Origin: Pseudomonas poae
GTDB lineage: Bacteria; Pseudomonadota; Gammaproteobacteria; Pseudomonadales; Pseudomonadaceae
Direction: 5' to 3'
Length of the DNA stretch: 64,000 nt
Assembly: GCA_028869255.1 (NCBI GenBank)
Contig: CP110972.1
Coordinates: forward strand, 253,001 to 317,000
The notes under the pieces were generated by a model. The model was not told where the DNA came from, searched no databases, and saw only the letters and a program-made list of their open reading frames with translations. Below are positions 45,976 through 56,537 of the stretch, piece by piece (position 1 is the first letter of the stretch; the number at the start of each line of letters is the position of its first letter). The position numbers and the translations under genes were made by a program.

Positions 45976-47403
45976 GTGACCTCCATTTTCTGGTACGACT
46001 ATGAAACCACCGGTATCAACCCGCGCAGCGATCGCCCGCTCCAGGTAGCCGGTATTCGTACGGACCTCGAACTCAACGAGATCGGCGCTCCGGTCAATCT
46101 CTATTGTCAGCCGAGCGACGACATCCTGCCCCATCCCGCCGCCTGCGCAATTACCGGCATTACACCAGGGATACTCGCGGAAAAAGGCTTGGCCGAGGCC
46201 GATTTCATGACCCGGGTACATGCCGAACTGGCCGCTCCGGGTACCTGTGGCGCCGGCTATAACACCTTGCGCTTTGACGATGAAATGACGCGCTACAGCC
46301 TGTATCGCAATTTTTTTGACCCTTACGCGCGGGAGTGGCAGGGCGGTAATAGCCGCTGGGATTTGATCGACGTGGTGCGCACCGCCTACGCGCTGCGCCC
46401 GGAAGGCATTGAGTGGCCGCAGCAGGATGGGCGCGTCACGCTCAAGCTGGAGCGCCTTACCGCCGCCAACGGTATCGACCATGGTCAGGCCCACGATGCG
46501 TTGTCCGACGTGCGCGCCACGATTGCCCTGGCGCGACTGGTTCGCGAAAAACAGCCCAAGCTGTACGACTGGCTGTTCCAGCTGCGCAGCAAACAACGAG
46601 TGATGGACCAGGTGCGCCTGTTGCAACCGATGGTGCATATTTCTGGACGTTTCTCTGCAGAGCGTCATTATCTGGGCGTTGTATTGCCGCTTGCCTGGCA
46701 CCCGCGCAACCGCAATGCGCTGATCGTCTGCGACCTTGGGCTCGACCCTCAAGGGCTGCTGGAGCTTGGCGCGGATGCCTTGCGCCAACGCCTGTACACG
46801 CGCCGTGACGAGCTGGCTGAGGGCGAACTGCCGGTGCCGCTCAAGTTGGTGCATATCAACCGCTGCCCCGTGGTCGCCCCGTTGAATGTGCTGCGGGCTG
46901 AAGACCGTGAACGTTTGCACTTGGATATGAGCATTTATGAGGAGCGGGCGCTGCGGCTAACTGACGCACAGGAACTTTGGCGCGATAAGTTGGCGGCCAT
47001 TTACGCGCAGGAAGAATTTGCTGCGAATGAGGACCCGGAACAACAGCTTTACGATGGTTTTATCGGTGACCGTGATCGGCGCTTATGCGAACAAGTCCGG
47101 GTGGCCGAACCGGCGCAATTAGCGCACCCGCAGTGGCCTTTTGATGATCAGCGTTTACCTGAATTATTGTTTCGCTACCGTGCACGTAACTTCCCGGGCA
47201 CCTTGAACAACGAGGAGCAACAACGCTGGAGGCTTTTCTGTCAGCAACGTTTGTCAAACCCCGAGTGGGGCGCTCCAATTACCCTTGAGGTATTTAACCA
47301 GGCCCGGCATGAGTTGGCTGCAAGTGCGACACCCGCTCAGTGTGAGGTGCTGGCGCAGTGGCAGGAATATGCCGACTCTTTAGCGGCGCGGATGAATCTG
47401 TAG
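45976..47403 (+). CDS. sbcB: Exodeoxyribonuclease I
   Basis: A 475-residue single-strand 3'-5' exonuclease of the DEDD superfamily. Motif I is IFWYDYETTGINP at the N terminus with its catalytic Asp and Glu, motif II is GYNTLRFDDEMTRYSL, and motif III is DHGQAHDALSDVRATIALA. The C-terminal SH3-like and helical domains match SbcB in length and layout (FRYRARNFPGTLNNEEQQRW). It acts in recombination and mismatch repair. The start is GTG at 45976. Confidence 0.95.
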   Translation: MTSIFWYDYETTGINPRSDRPLQVAGIRTDLELNEIGAPVNLYCQPSDDILPHPAACAITGITPGILAEKGLAEADFMTRVHAELAAPGTCGAGYNTLRFDDEMTRYSLYRNFFDPYAREWQGGNSRWDLIDVVRTAYALRPEGIEWPQQDGRVTLKLERLTAANGIDHGQAHDALSDVRATIALARLVREKQPKLYDWLFQLRSKQRVMDQVRLLQPMVHISGRFSAERHYLGVVLPLAWHPRNRNALIVCDLGLDPQGLLELGADALRQRLYTRRDELAEGELPVPLKLVHINRCPVVAPLNVLRAEDRERLHLDMSIYEERALRLTDAQELWRDKLAAIYAQEEFAANEDPEQQLYDGFIGDRDRRLCEQVRVAEPAQLAHPQWPFDDQRLPELLFRYRARNFPGTLNNEEQQRWRLFCQQRLSNPEWGAPITLEVFNQARHELAASATPAQCEVLAQWQEYADSLAARMNL

Positions 47404-47431
47404 TCGGTTTTTTACAGAATATTCAGACAAT

Positions 47432-47460
47432 AAAAAACGCCAGCAAGCTGGCGTTTTTAA
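47432..47460. terminator. Bidirectional rho-independent terminator between sbcB and mvaT
   Basis: AAAAAACGCCAGC pairs with GCTGGCGTTTTTA across a tiny loop. Confidence 0.92.
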
Positions 47461-47493
47461 TGTGTCGCGTATCAGGCGTGGGCCCGGTTGTGC

Positions 47494-47868
47494 TTAGCCC
47501 AGCAGGGTAGCCCAGCCTTCAACCACGTCGCCGCCCCACTTGGCTTTCCACTCTTTCAGAGTTTTGTGGTTGCCACCTTTGGTTTCAATCACTTCGCCGT
47601 TGTGCGGGTTTTTGTATTGTTTGACCTTGCGAGCACGTTTGGTGCCGGTAGTTTTCACAGCGCCACGTGGTGCTTTAACTTTCGACTCTGGGTCCAGCAG
47701 CGCGATGATGTCACGCAGGGATTTGGAGTATTCACCCATCAGGGTGCGCAATTTGCCTTCGAATTCCAGCTCGGTTTGCAGTTTGTCGTCTTGGGACAGG
47801 TTCTTCAAACGGGCTTGCAGCTCTTTGATAGCTTCTTCGGTGGCACGGTATTCGTTGATCAGAGACAT
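47494..47868 (-). CDS. mvaT: H-NS-like xenogeneic silencer MvaT
   Basis: A 124-residue protein that, from memory, matches P. aeruginosa MvaT at nearly every conserved position: an N-terminal oligomerisation helix (MSLINEYRATEEAIKELQAR), a flexible linker and the C-terminal AT-rich DNA-binding domain (RARKVKQYKNPHNGEVIE, GGNHKTLKEWKAKWGG). It coats AT-rich, often foreign, DNA and silences genes there. It has a 349-base upstream gap that should hold its regulated promoter. Confidence 0.97.
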   Translation of the reverse strand: MSLINEYRATEEAIKELQARLKNLSQDDKLQTELEFEGKLRTLMGEYSKSLRDIIALLDPESKVKAPRGAVKTTGTKRARKVKQYKNPHNGEVIETKGGNHKTLKEWKAKWGGDVVEGWATLLG

Positions 47869-48217
47869 GTGGACTACCTTATGTAGAGCGCTGATTGACA
47901 GGGAGAGTGGCCCAATAATAGTCAGGCGCTTTCCCCAAGTAAACATTTAAGGCCGCATTTATGTGAATTACTTTGAATGTTTGTAGTCATCCTATGCAAT
48001 CGAGTTAATTACTAGGTCGTAGGCTAAAGATAATCTCCCTCAACGGCGGCGAACAACCGGAGGCTGACGCAGTAGATTCATATAAAAGTGCTAAAACCTC
48101 AGGCTATTAAGGGGCATTGTAGGGGCCGGTGATCAGAATAAGCGTTAACGAATACTGCAGTTTTCCTGCGCAATCGCTAGAATGGCGGCCTTTGCGAAGT
48201 TCTGGAGTTTTCCCCTA
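47869..48217. other. Gene-free divergent region between mvaT and purU
   Basis: No gene is supported. Bases 47940-48080 are AT-rich compared with their surroundings, fitting an autoregulated mvaT promoter. A TAGAAT element at 48178 followed by GGCGGCC probably starts the purU transcript. Confidence 0.6.
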
Positions 48218-49066
48218 ATGCGCACTTTTCGGCTGGTGATTGCTTGCCCGGACCGGGTTGGCATCGTTGCCAAAGTCAGTAACTTTCTGGCCTCTCACAA
48301 CGGTTGGATCACCGAGGCGAGCCATCACTCGGACAATCTCAGCGGTTGGTTCTTCATGCGTCACGAAATTCGTGCCGATACGCTGCCCTTTGGCCTGGAG
48401 GCTTTTCGCGAGGCATTTGCGCCGATCGCCGAAGAGTTTTCGATGACCTGGCACATCACCGACACCGAGCAGAAAAAACGCGTGGTGTTGATGGCCAGCC
48501 GCGAGTCCCATTGCCTGGCGGACCTGCTGCACCGCTGGCACAGCGATGAACTGGACTGCGAGATTGCCTGTGTCATCTCCAACCATGACGACCTGCGCAG
48601 CATGGTCGAATGGCATGGCATCCCTTACTACCACGTGCCGGTGAACCCGCAGGACAAGGAGCCGGCTTTCGCCGAGGTGTCCCGCCTGGTCAAACAGCAC
48701 GAGGCCGACGTGGTGGTGCTGGCGCGCTACATGCAAATCCTGCCGCCGGAACTGTGCAGCGAATACGCCGGCAAGGTGATCAACATTCACCACAGTTTCC
48801 TGCCTTCGTTTGTCGGCGCCAAGCCGTATCACCAGGCGTCCTTGCGCGGCGTGAAGTTGATTGGAGCAACCTGCCACTACGTCACCGAGGAGCTGGACGC
48901 CGGCCCGATCATCGAGCAGGACGTGGTACGTGTCAGCCACAGCGACAGCATTGAAGACATGGTGCGTTTCGGCCGTGACGTCGAGAAGATGGTCCTGGCC
49001 CGTGGCCTGCGTTACCACCTGGAAGACCGCGTGCTGGTGCACGGCAACAAGACGGTCGTGTTCTGA
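48218..49066 (+). CDS. purU: Formyltetrahydrofolate deformylase
   Basis: A 282-residue PurU. Residues 1-80 are an ACT domain (FRLVIACPDRVGIVAKVSNF) and the rest is a formyltransferase-fold hydrolase domain with NIHHSFLPSFVGAKPYHQA holding the catalytic Asn/His pair and TEELDAGPIIEQD with the aspartate. It hydrolyses 10-formyl-THF to THF and formate, balancing the one-carbon pool with glycine and methionine. The ATG at 48218 starts the ACT domain and has GGAG upstream. Confidence 0.95.
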   Translation: MRTFRLVIACPDRVGIVAKVSNFLASHNGWITEASHHSDNLSGWFFMRHEIRADTLPFGLEAFREAFAPIAEEFSMTWHITDTEQKKRVVLMASRESHCLADLLHRWHSDELDCEIACVISNHDDLRSMVEWHGIPYYHVPVNPQDKEPAFAEVSRLVKQHEADVVVLARYMQILPPELCSEYAGKVINIHHSFLPSFVGAKPYHQASLRGVKLIGATCHYVTEELDAGPIIEQDVVRVSHSDSIEDMVRFGRDVEKMVLARGLRYHLEDRVLVHGNKTVVF

Positions 49067-49090
49067 CAAGACGTCTTTTGATTGAAGAAC

Positions 49091-49128
49091 AAGGGGCCTG
49101 GGCGTTAAATCGTCCCAGGCCCTTTTTC
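49091..49128 (+). terminator. Rho-independent terminator after purU
   Basis: GGGCCTGGG pairs with CCCAGGCCC and is followed by five T residues. Confidence 0.9.
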
Positions 49129-49153
49129 TTTGCCTGCCATTGAGGATTGATTG

Positions 49154-49324
49154 ATGAGCGATCCGCTGGATAAAGCCACCGCTAAAGCTCCCGCGACCTT
49201 GGGGGAGGGGTGTTTGAGCCGATACGACCCGGATGACTTGAGCAGCGAGGACGGCACCGAATTTCCAGGTGCCGCCGAGTTGTGGCAGCGCGAGCAGGAC
49301 CAAGTCGAGCCCGCTGCGGATTAA
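49154..49324 (+). CDS. Small acidic hypothetical protein (56 aa)
   Basis: A short frame (MSDPLDKATAKAPATLGEGC...WQREQDQVEPAAD) with GAGGA eight bases before the ATG, so a start signal supports it. It is strongly acidic, has a single cysteine and no membrane segment. It lies after the purU terminator and ends 17 bases before the convergent chemoreceptor gene, filling the space almost exactly, as small conserved genes often do. No family is recognised. Confidence 0.55.
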   Translation: MSDPLDKATAKAPATLGEGCLSRYDPDDLSSEDGTEFPGAAELWQREQDQVEPAAD

Positions 49325-49341
49325 AGCGGCAAGTGCCGGGT

Positions 49342-51231
49342 TCAGATCCGGAAACTGCCCACCAACTGTTTCAGGCGCGCGGCCTGTTGTTCCAGGTCGG
49401 CACAGGCGCGCAGGGTCGAATGCAGGTTTTCCACGCCTTCCTGGTTGAGGGTGTTGATCTCGGTAATGTCCATGTTGATCGACTCCACCACCGAGGTCTG
49501 CTCCTCGGTAGCGGTGGCCACCGACTGGTTCATGCCATAGATTTCGCCAATGCGCTGGGTCACGCTATTCAGGCGTTCACCGGCCAGGTTGGCGATTTCC
49601 ACGCTGTCATGGCTGTGGCGCTGGCTTTCGCTCATGGTGCTGACCGAGTCGCGGGCGCCGACTTGCAGCTCCTCGATCATTTTTTGCACCTGTTGCGCCG
49701 ATTCCTGGGTGCGATGGGCCAGGTTGCGCACTTCATCGGCAACCACCGCAAACCCACGCCCGGCTTCGCCTGCGCGGGCCGCTTCGATGGCGGCGTTCAG
49801 GGCCAGCAGGTTGGTTTGCTGGGAAATGCTGGTGATCACCTCAAGAATCTGGCCGATATTCACGGTTTTGCTATTGAGCGCTTCGATATTGCTGCTGGAG
49901 GCACTGATCATCTCGGACAGCTGAGTCATCGCCTTGATGTTGCGTTCAACCACTTGTTGCCCATCTTCGGCCAGGTGGCGCGCATCGCTGGCGTTGCTCG
50001 AGGCTTGCGCCGCATTACGGGCGATTTCCTGGGCGGCGGCGCCCAGCTCATTGATCGCGGCCGCGACGCTGTTGGTGCGGTTGGCTTGCTCGTCGGAGTT
50101 GACCATCGACGAGTTGGACGCGCTGACCACCCGCAATGCCACTTCATTCACCTGCTCGGTAGCCGAGGATACTTCGCGGATCGATGTATGAATCCGCTCC
50201 ACGAATCGGTTGAATGCGTTACCCAGGGTGCCGAATTCATCGTGATTCTGGATGGTCAGGCGGCGGGTCAGGTCACCTTCGCCGTCGGCGATGTCCTGCA
50301 TGGCGCGGGTCATTACATGCAGCGGCTGCAACAGCACGCGGATCAGCATGCCCAGCAGGGCGATGATGATCACCACGGCAATCAGCGTGGCGATCACGGC
50401 GGAGGTGCGGAATTCGCTGAGCATGGCGAAGGATTTGTCTTTATCTACTGCAATACCGAGGTACCAATTCACCGAGGGCAGGCCCTTGATCGGGGTAAAA
50501 GTCACGATATTGTCTTTGCCGTCGGCCTCGACTTCGCTGAAGTCTCCGCTGATCTTCGGCGTGTTCTTCGGGTATACGTCGGCGAGGGTCTTCATCACCA
50601 GATCTTTGTTCGGATGCACCAGCACTTTGCCATCGGCACTGACCAGGAAGGCATAGCCCATGCCGCCGAAATTCAGTGCGCCGATATTCTCCACCAGGGT
50701 TTGCAGGCTCAGGTCACCCCCCACCACACCGATGCTTTGGCTGCCCTTGGTGCTTGGGGTGGTGATGGAAATGATCAACTTGCCGGTGGCGGCATCGATA
50801 TAAGGTTCGGTCAGCGTTGAGCCGTTGCTGCTCTGGGCGCCTTTGTACCAGGGCCGCACACGCGGGTCGAAGCCGTCCGGCATCTTGGTGTCGGGGCGGA
50901 TGGTGAAGGCGCCCGTGCTGTCGCCTACGTAGGTTGCCATGAACGAAGACGTCAGGGTTTTCTGTTCGAGCAGGCTGGCTACGGTGGAGGGTTCGGGGTT
51001 GACGGCGATGTTTTGCGCAGCGTTTTCCACCAGTGCAATACGCCCGGTGAGCCAGGTCTGAATGTTGCTGGCGGTGACGTCGCCCATTTCGTGCAAGTAA
51101 TTGTTGAGGTCGTCGCGAAGGGCGTTGCGTTGCAGGTAGTCGTTGTAGAGGGTAAACAGCGCGAAGGCGGCGATGACGATAAGGGAGGCTGCAAGCAGGA
51201 TTTTGTGGCTGAAGCGCAGGTTTTTATTCAT
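49342..51231 (-). CDS. PctA/PctB/PctC-type amino-acid chemoreceptor
   Basis: A 629-residue methyl-accepting chemotaxis protein close in pattern to P. aeruginosa PctA. The N-terminal helix is [20 protein letters not shown], and the dCache sensor carries the conserved amino-acid-binding set: RVRPWYKGA for the Arg, Trp and Tyr, [10 protein letters not shown] for the Tyr and Asp, and [10 protein letters not shown] for the distal Asp. Transmembrane 2 and HAMP follow, then the signalling hairpin ([29 protein letters not shown]). The C terminus lacks an obvious GWEEF tether. The likely ligands are L-amino acids (inference from the motif). Confidence 0.9.
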   Translation of the reverse strand: MNKNLRFSHKILLAASLIVIAAFALFTLYNDYLQRNALRDDLNNYLHEMGDVTASNIQTWLTGRIALVENAAQNIAVNPEPSTVASLLEQKTLTSSFMATYVGDSTGAFTIRPDTKMPDGFDPRVRPWYKGAQSSNGSTLTEPYIDAATGKLIISITTPSTKGSQSIGVVGGDLSLQTLVENIGALNFGGMGYAFLVSADGKVLVHPNKDLVMKTLADVYPKNTPKISGDFSEVEADGKDNIVTFTPIKGLPSVNWYLGIAVDKDKSFAMLSEFRTSAVIATLIAVVIIIALLGMLIRVLLQPLHVMTRAMQDIADGEGDLTRRLTIQNHDEFGTLGNAFNRFVERIHTSIREVSSATEQVNEVALRVVSASNSSMVNSDEQANRTNSVAAAINELGAAAQEIARNAAQASSNASDARHLAEDGQQVVERNIKAMTQLSEMISASSSNIEALNSKTVNIGQILEVITSISQQTNLLALNAAIEAARAGEAGRGFAVVADEVRNLAHRTQESAQQVQKMIEELQVGARDSVSTMSESQRHSHDSVEIANLAGERLNSVTQRIGEIYGMNQSVATATEEQTSVVESINMDITEINTLNQEGVENLHSTLRACADLEQQAARLKQLVGSFRI

Positions 51232-51423
51232 GGCTTGTAGGGTCCGCTATGGTCTTATTATCCGAAGCGCGTCCTTATGGGATGCGCAAAATGGCAGCGT
51301 CAAAAAAGGTGTGATACTTCTTGTGGTAGTTCTAAGTGTCCGTGGAGGAACTACCTGACCTGTTTTTAGACTTTGTGGGTCTCACATCTGTCTTTATCGA
51401 CCTGGCGACACTAAAGATTAACC

Positions 51424-52914
51424 ATGGGTGACGAAATGTCTGATTCCACGCAACTCCTTATCGGCGCAGACCTCTCTGGCCAGCCGATTGCCCAGGCCAT
51501 GCGTCTGGCCAACCGTCACGGGCTGATCGCCGGCGCCACCGGCACCGGCAAAACCGTCACATTGCAACGTCTGGCCGAAGCCTTCAGCGATGCGGGGGTG
51601 GCGGTGTTCGCCGCTGATATCAAGGGTGACCTGTGTGGCCTGGGCGCGGCGGCGAACCCCCAGGGCAAGGTCGCCGAGCGCATTGCGGGCATGCCCTTCC
51701 TTAATTACACACCTAAGGCTTATCCGGTCACGCTGTGGGATATCCACGGGCAGTCCGGTCATCCGTTGCGCACCACCATCAGCGAAATGGGGCCCCTGCT
51801 GCTCGGCAGCCTGCTGGAACTCACCGACAGCCAGCAGTCGGCCCTGTATGCAGCCTTCAAGGTGGCAGACCGCGAAGGCTTGCTGTTGCTGGACCTCAAG
51901 GACCTCAAGGCGCTGCTCAACCATCTGCGCTATCACCCGGAGTTGCTTGGCGAGGATGCGGCATTGATGACCACCGGCTCCAGCCAGGCGCTGCTGCGGC
52001 GCCTGGCGGTGCTGGAACAGCAGGGCGCCGAGGCGTTGTTTGGTGAGCCGGCGCTGCAGCTTGAAGATATCCTGCAGCCCACCAGCGACGGGCGCGGGCG
52101 TATCCACCTGCTGGATGCCAGCCGCCTGGTGCACGAGGCGCCGAAGGTCTACGCGACCTTCCTGCTGTGGCTGTTGGCGGAGTTGTTCGAGCAATTGCCG
52201 GAGCGCGGTGACGCGGACAAACCGCTGCTGGCGCTGTTTTTCGATGAGGCGCACCTGCTCTTCGCCGACACGCCCAAGGCGTTGCAGGATCGCCTGGAGC
52301 AAGTGGTGCGGCTGATCCGTTCCAAAGGGGTTGGCGTGTATTTCGTCACCCAATCGCCGGGCGACCTGCCGGACAGCGTGCTGGCTCAACTCGGCTTGCG
52401 CATCCAGCATGGCTTGCGGGCGTTCACCACCAAAGAACAGAAGTCCTTGCGCGCCGTGGCAGACGGTTTTCGGCCGAACCCGGCCTTTGATGCCCTGGCG
52501 GTGCTGACCGAGTTGGGCACCGGTGAGGCGTTGGTGGGAACGTTGCAGGAAAAAGGCACGCCGGAAGTCGTCCAGCGCGTGCTGGTGGCGCCGCCGCAAT
52601 CACGGATCGGGCCGTTGAGCGAGGCGGAACGTGTTGCGCTGGTCGCCGGTTCAGCATTGCAGGGCCGCTATGACAAGCCGATCGACCGGGAATCCGCCTA
52701 TGAAGTGCTGATGGCGCGCAAGGACCTGGGGCCGACCGAGGAGGCCAAGCCGACGGCCGAGGAACCGAGTTTCACCGATAAGGCCGGAGCGTTTCTGGGA
52801 ACGGCGGCGGGCAAGGCGCTGAAGTCCGCCATGCAGCAAGCCGCCAATCAGATGGGGCGGCAACTGGTGCGGGGTTTATTGGGCTCGTTGCTGGGCGGCA
52901 GCAAGCGCAAGTAG
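51424..52914 (+). CDS. HerA/YjgR-type DUF853 P-loop ATPase
   Basis: A 496-residue ATPase of the YjgR/DUF853 family. Walker A is AGATGTGKTVTLQRLAEAF near residue 40, the block ADIKGDLCGL follows, Walker B is LLALFFDEAHLLFAD and VYFVTQSPGDLPDSVLAQLG is the sensor segment. HerA-type ATPases pump DNA in recombination complexes, but bacterial YjgR has no assigned partner and no nuclease gene is adjacent. The ATG at 51424 is used; an in-frame ATG at 51436 is equally plausible. The C-terminal 75 residues are polar and less conserved. Confidence 0.88.
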   Translation: MGDEMSDSTQLLIGADLSGQPIAQAMRLANRHGLIAGATGTGKTVTLQRLAEAFSDAGVAVFAADIKGDLCGLGAAANPQGKVAERIAGMPFLNYTPKAYPVTLWDIHGQSGHPLRTTISEMGPLLLGSLLELTDSQQSALYAAFKVADREGLLLLDLKDLKALLNHLRYHPELLGEDAALMTTGSSQALLRRLAVLEQQGAEALFGEPALQLEDILQPTSDGRGRIHLLDASRLVHEAPKVYATFLLWLLAELFEQLPERGDADKPLLALFFDEAHLLFADTPKALQDRLEQVVRLIRSKGVGVYFVTQSPGDLPDSVLAQLGLRIQHGLRAFTTKEQKSLRAVADGFRPNPAFDALAVLTELGTGEALVGTLQEKGTPEVVQRVLVAPPQSRIGPLSEAERVALVAGSALQGRYDKPIDRESAYEVLMARKDLGPTEEAKPTAEEPSFTDKAGAFLGTAAGKALKSAMQQAANQMGRQLVRGLLGSLLGGSKRK

Positions 52915-52918
52915 CGGC

Positions 52919-53374
52919 TCAGGCTTTGGGTTTGGCGTGGGCGGCCAGCCGCTCAAGCGCTGCGCGCAAGCCTGGGTCGCTGATCCCGTCGGCCGTTGCC
53001 TGAATGGTTTCGGCCGCATTCACCGACAAGTCCATGGTATGCCCCACCGCGCCTTGCTGGACGGTGGGCGGTTGCACCTTGAACTGGATGCGCATCAAGC
53101 TGGCGAACTCATCAAAGGCCATCAATTGACGCTGCAGGCGTTTTTGCTGATAACGCAAACGGGTTGCCCAATGGCCATCGGTGACAATCAGCAGCAAATT
53201 ACCTTCACGCCAGGACGCCACATGGCAGTGCTCACGTGCGGCGGGTTGCAGTTGGCTCTCGAGCAGGCGTTGCAGATGGCCCAAGCGTTGCGCATGGCTG
53301 AAGATGGCTTTCAACGGCTTGGCTTCGCGAAGCAACACGCTGGGCGCGCGGGCTGTAAGAGGGCGAAATGCCAT
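52919..53374 (-). CDS. dciA: DciA-type DnaB helicase loader (DUF721)
   Basis: A 151-residue DUF721 protein. The N-terminal KH-like domain is visible in KAIFSHAQRLGHLQRLLESQ and CHVASWREGNLLLIVTDGHW, then ATRLRYQQKRLQRQL and the less-ordered C terminus with IQFKVQPPTVQQ. DciA loads the replicative helicase in bacteria without DnaC or DnaI. Gene order dciA-secA-argJ-mutT fits the Pseudomonas genome layout. The ATG at 53374 starts the domain. Confidence 0.88.
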   Translation of the reverse strand: MAFRPLTARAPSVLLREAKPLKAIFSHAQRLGHLQRLLESQLQPAAREHCHVASWREGNLLLIVTDGHWATRLRYQQKRLQRQLMAFDEFASLMRIQFKVQPPTVQQGAVGHTMDLSVNAAETIQATADGISDPGLRAALERLAAHAKPKA

Positions 53375-53679
53375 GATTAGACACCTTAAGTAACAGAGCA
53401 GCCATCTTAGCAGAAAGCGCTCGCAGGCCCCCAGGCAATGCACCCGCGCAGGTTTCCCCATGAAATCAATAGGTAACTTCTGCGTTCCATGGGTTGAAGT
53501 TCCGCCAAAAGCCCTTATTTTAAACAAGCCCTCTCACAGCCCCATGCCTGCATCGGGGAACAACGCCACTTTCCTCACCCACGAATCCGGGTAGAATGCG
53601 CGTTCGCATGCGGCCGTGAGGGCTGCTCGGGCCACTGACGGTGCGCCCTCCATCCCTATGTGTGGAAGAACCTGCCGAT
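53375..53679. other. Gene-free divergent region between dciA and secA
   Basis: No gene is supported; it should hold the divergent promoters, with a TAGAATGCGCG element at 53592 for secA. No secM-like leader frame is seen. Confidence 0.55.
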
Positions 53680-56415
53680 ATGTTTGCGCCTTTGTTAAAG
53701 AAACTTTTTGGAAGCAAGAATGAGCGCGAAGTCAAACGCATGCTCAAGACGGTGCAGCTGGTCAATGCCTTCGAAGAGCAGATGGTTGCCCTTTCGGACG
53801 AGCAATTGCGCGCCAAGACCCAAGAGTTCAAGGCCCGCATAGCCAAAGGTGAAACCCTCGACAAGCTGCTTCCCGAAGCGTTTGCGGTCGCCCGTGAAGC
53901 CGGTAAGCGTGTCATGGGCATGCGCCACTTCGACGTTCAGTTGATCGGCGGCATGACCTTGCATGAAGGCATGATTGCCGAAATGCGCACCGGTGAAGGC
54001 AAGACCCTGGTGGCAACCCTCGGCGTTTACCTCAACGCATTGTCCGGCAAGGGCGTGCACGTGGTGACGGTGAACGACTACTTGGCTCGCCGGGACGCCA
54101 ACTGGATGCGCCCGCTGTATGAATTCCTCGGCCTGACCGTGGGCGTGGTAACGCCGTTCCAGCCGCCGGAAGAGAAGCGCGCCGCCTACGCTGCCGACAT
54201 CACCTACGGCACCAACAACGAATTCGGTTTCGACTACCTGCGCGACAACATGGCGTTCAGCATGGAAGAAAAATTCCAGCGCGAACTCAACTTTGCCGTG
54301 ATCGACGAAGTCGACTCCATCCTGATCGACGAAGCCCGTACCCCGCTGATCATCTCCGGCCAGGCCGAAGACAGCTCGCGCCTGTACACCGAGATCAACA
54401 AGTTGATCCCGCGCCTGGAGCAGCACATCGAGGAAGTGGAAGGCGTGGTGACCAAAGAAGGTCACTTCAGCATCGACGAGAAGACCCGCCAGGTCGAACT
54501 CAACGAAGCCGGTCACCAGTTCGTCGAAGAGATGCTGACCCAGATCGGCGAGCTGGCGGAGGGTGAAAGCCTGTACTCGGCGCACAACCTGGGCCTGTTG
54601 ACCCACGTGTATGCCGGCCTGCGCGCCCACAAGCTGTTCCATCGCAACGTCGAATACATCGTGCAGGACGGCCAGGTCGTACTGGTTGACGAACACACCG
54701 GCCGTACCATGCCGGGTCGTCGTCTGTCCGAGGGCCTGCACCAGGCAATCGAAGCGAAGGAGCACCTCAACATCCAGGCCGAAAGCCAGACGTTGGCGTC
54801 CACCACCTTCCAGAACTACTTCCGTCTGTACAACAAACTGTCCGGCATGACCGGTACGGCCGACACCGAAGCGTTCGAGTTCCACCAGATCTACAGCCTG
54901 GCTGTGATGGTGATTCCGCCGAACAAGCCGCTGGCGCGTAAAGACTTCAACGACCTGGTGTTCCTGACGGCCGAAGAGAAATACGCGGCAATCATCAACG
55001 ACATCAAGGACGGCCTGGCCCAGGGTCGTCCGATCCTGGTGGGTACCGCCACCATCGAAACTTCCGAGCACGTGTCCAACCTGCTTAACAAGGAAGGCAT
55101 CGAGCACAAGGTTCTGAACGCCAAGTTCCACGAAAAAGAAGCCGAGATCATTGCCCAGGCCGGTCGCCCAGGCGCACTGACCATCGCCACCAACATGGCC
55201 GGTCGTGGTACCGATATCCTGTTGGGCGGCAACTGGGAAGTGGAAGTGGCTTCGCTGGACAGCCCGACCCCTGAGCAAATCGCCCAGATCAAGGCTGACT
55301 GGCAGAAACGCCACCAGGCTGTGCTGGAATCCGGTGGCCTGCAGGTAATCGCGTCCGAGCGTCACGAATCGCGCCGTATCGACAACCAGCTGCGTGGCCG
55401 TGCCGGTCGTCAGGGTGACGCCGGTTCCAGCCGTTTCTACCTGTCGCTGGAAGACAGCCTGATGCGCATCTTCGCCTCGGATCGGGTGAAGAACTTCATG
55501 AAAGCCTTGGGCATGCAGTCCGGTGAAGCGATCGAGCACCGCATGGTGACCAACGCCATCGAGAAGGCCCAGCGCAAGGTAGAAGGCCGCAACTTCGACA
55601 TCCGTAAGCAACTGCTGGAGTTCGATGACGTCAACAACGAACAGCGTAAAGTGATTTATCACATGCGTAACACGTTGCTGGCCGCTGACAACATTGGCGA
55701 GACCATCGCTGATTTCCGTCAGGACGTTCTCAACGCCACCGTCAGCGCACACATTCCGCCACAGTCGCTGCCTGAGCAGTGGGATGTTGCCGGTCTGGAA
55801 GCTGCGTTGAAGAGCGACTTCGGTGTCGACTTGCCGGTCCAGCAATGGCTGGATGAAGACGACCACCTGTATGAAGAGACGCTGCGCGAGAAGCTGATGA
55901 CCGAGCTTCTGGCCGCGTACAACGAAAAAGAAGAGCAGGCGAGTGCCGAAGCACTGCGCACCTTCGAGAAACAAATCGTACTGCGCGTGCTGGACGACCT
56001 GTGGAAAGACCACCTGTCGACCATGGACCACCTGCGTCACGGTATCCACCTGCGTGGCTACGCCCAGAAGAACCCGAAGCAAGAGTACAAGCGCGAGTCG
56101 TTCACGCTGTTCTCCGAGCTGCTGGATTCGATCAAGCGCGATTCGATTCGCGTGCTGTCCCACGTTCAGGTGCGTCGCGAAGACCCGATCGAGGAAGAAG
56201 CTCGTCTGCGTCAGGAAGCCGAAGCACTGGCCGCCCGCATGCAGTTCCAGCACGACGAAGCACCGGGGCTGGAAGCGCCTGAGGTGTTGGGCGAAGAGGT
56301 CGATGTGGCCTTGGCTCAAACCCCGGTTCGTAATGAGCAGAAGCTGGGTCGCAACGAGCTGTGCTGGTGCGGTTCGGGCAAGAAGTACAAACACTGCCAC
56401 GGCGAAATCAACTAA
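53680..56415 (+). CDS. secA: Preprotein translocase ATPase SecA
   Basis: A 911-residue SecA, the usual length. Walker A is [18 protein letters not shown], the second helicase motif is [25 protein letters not shown]-type [14 protein letters not shown] follows, the preprotein-binding and helical scaffold regions are intact, and the C terminus ends in the zinc/SecB-binding [14 protein letters not shown]. It powers export through SecYEG. The ATG at 53680 starts the conserved [20 protein letters not shown]; a longer frame upstream lacks homology. Confidence 0.98.
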   Translation: MFAPLLKKLFGSKNEREVKRMLKTVQLVNAFEEQMVALSDEQLRAKTQEFKARIAKGETLDKLLPEAFAVAREAGKRVMGMRHFDVQLIGGMTLHEGMIAEMRTGEGKTLVATLGVYLNALSGKGVHVVTVNDYLARRDANWMRPLYEFLGLTVGVVTPFQPPEEKRAAYAADITYGTNNEFGFDYLRDNMAFSMEEKFQRELNFAVIDEVDSILIDEARTPLIISGQAEDSSRLYTEINKLIPRLEQHIEEVEGVVTKEGHFSIDEKTRQVELNEAGHQFVEEMLTQIGELAEGESLYSAHNLGLLTHVYAGLRAHKLFHRNVEYIVQDGQVVLVDEHTGRTMPGRRLSEGLHQAIEAKEHLNIQAESQTLASTTFQNYFRLYNKLSGMTGTADTEAFEFHQIYSLAVMVIPPNKPLARKDFNDLVFLTAEEKYAAIINDIKDGLAQGRPILVGTATIETSEHVSNLLNKEGIEHKVLNAKFHEKEAEIIAQAGRPGALTIATNMAGRGTDILLGGNWEVEVASLDSPTPEQIAQIKADWQKRHQAVLESGGLQVIASERHESRRIDNQLRGRAGRQGDAGSSRFYLSLEDSLMRIFASDRVKNFMKALGMQSGEAIEHRMVTNAIEKAQRKVEGRNFDIRKQLLEFDDVNNEQRKVIYHMRNTLLAADNIGETIADFRQDVLNATVSAHIPPQSLPEQWDVAGLEAALKSDFGVDLPVQQWLDEDDHLYEETLREKLMTELLAAYNEKEEQASAEALRTFEKQIVLRVLDDLWKDHLSTMDHLRHGIHLRGYAQKNPKQEYKRESFTLFSELLDSIKRDSIRVLSHVQVRREDPIEEEARLRQEAEALAARMQFQHDEAPGLEAPEVLGEEVDVALAQTPVRNEQKLGRNELCWCGSGKKYKHCHGEIN

Positions 56416-56443
56416 GATTTTCGCCTGAGGCTGCAACACCCTG

Positions 56444-56476
56444 CGCCGCGACCGGCCTCTGCCGTCGCGGCGTTTT
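56444..56476 (+). terminator. Rho-independent terminator after secA
   Basis: CGCCGCGAC pairs perfectly with GTCGCGGCG, followed by four T residues. Confidence 0.75.
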
Positions 56477-56537
56477 GCCATTAATTTCACCGTCGATCAC
56501 GGCGGTACAGACATCACCTATTTTAAGGAGCGCATTC

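Noticed and set aside
53695..56490. Long open frame on the minus strand opposite secA
   Set aside because: Shadow frame of a highly conserved gene; no domain or start signal, and composition is typical of antisense high-GC reading.
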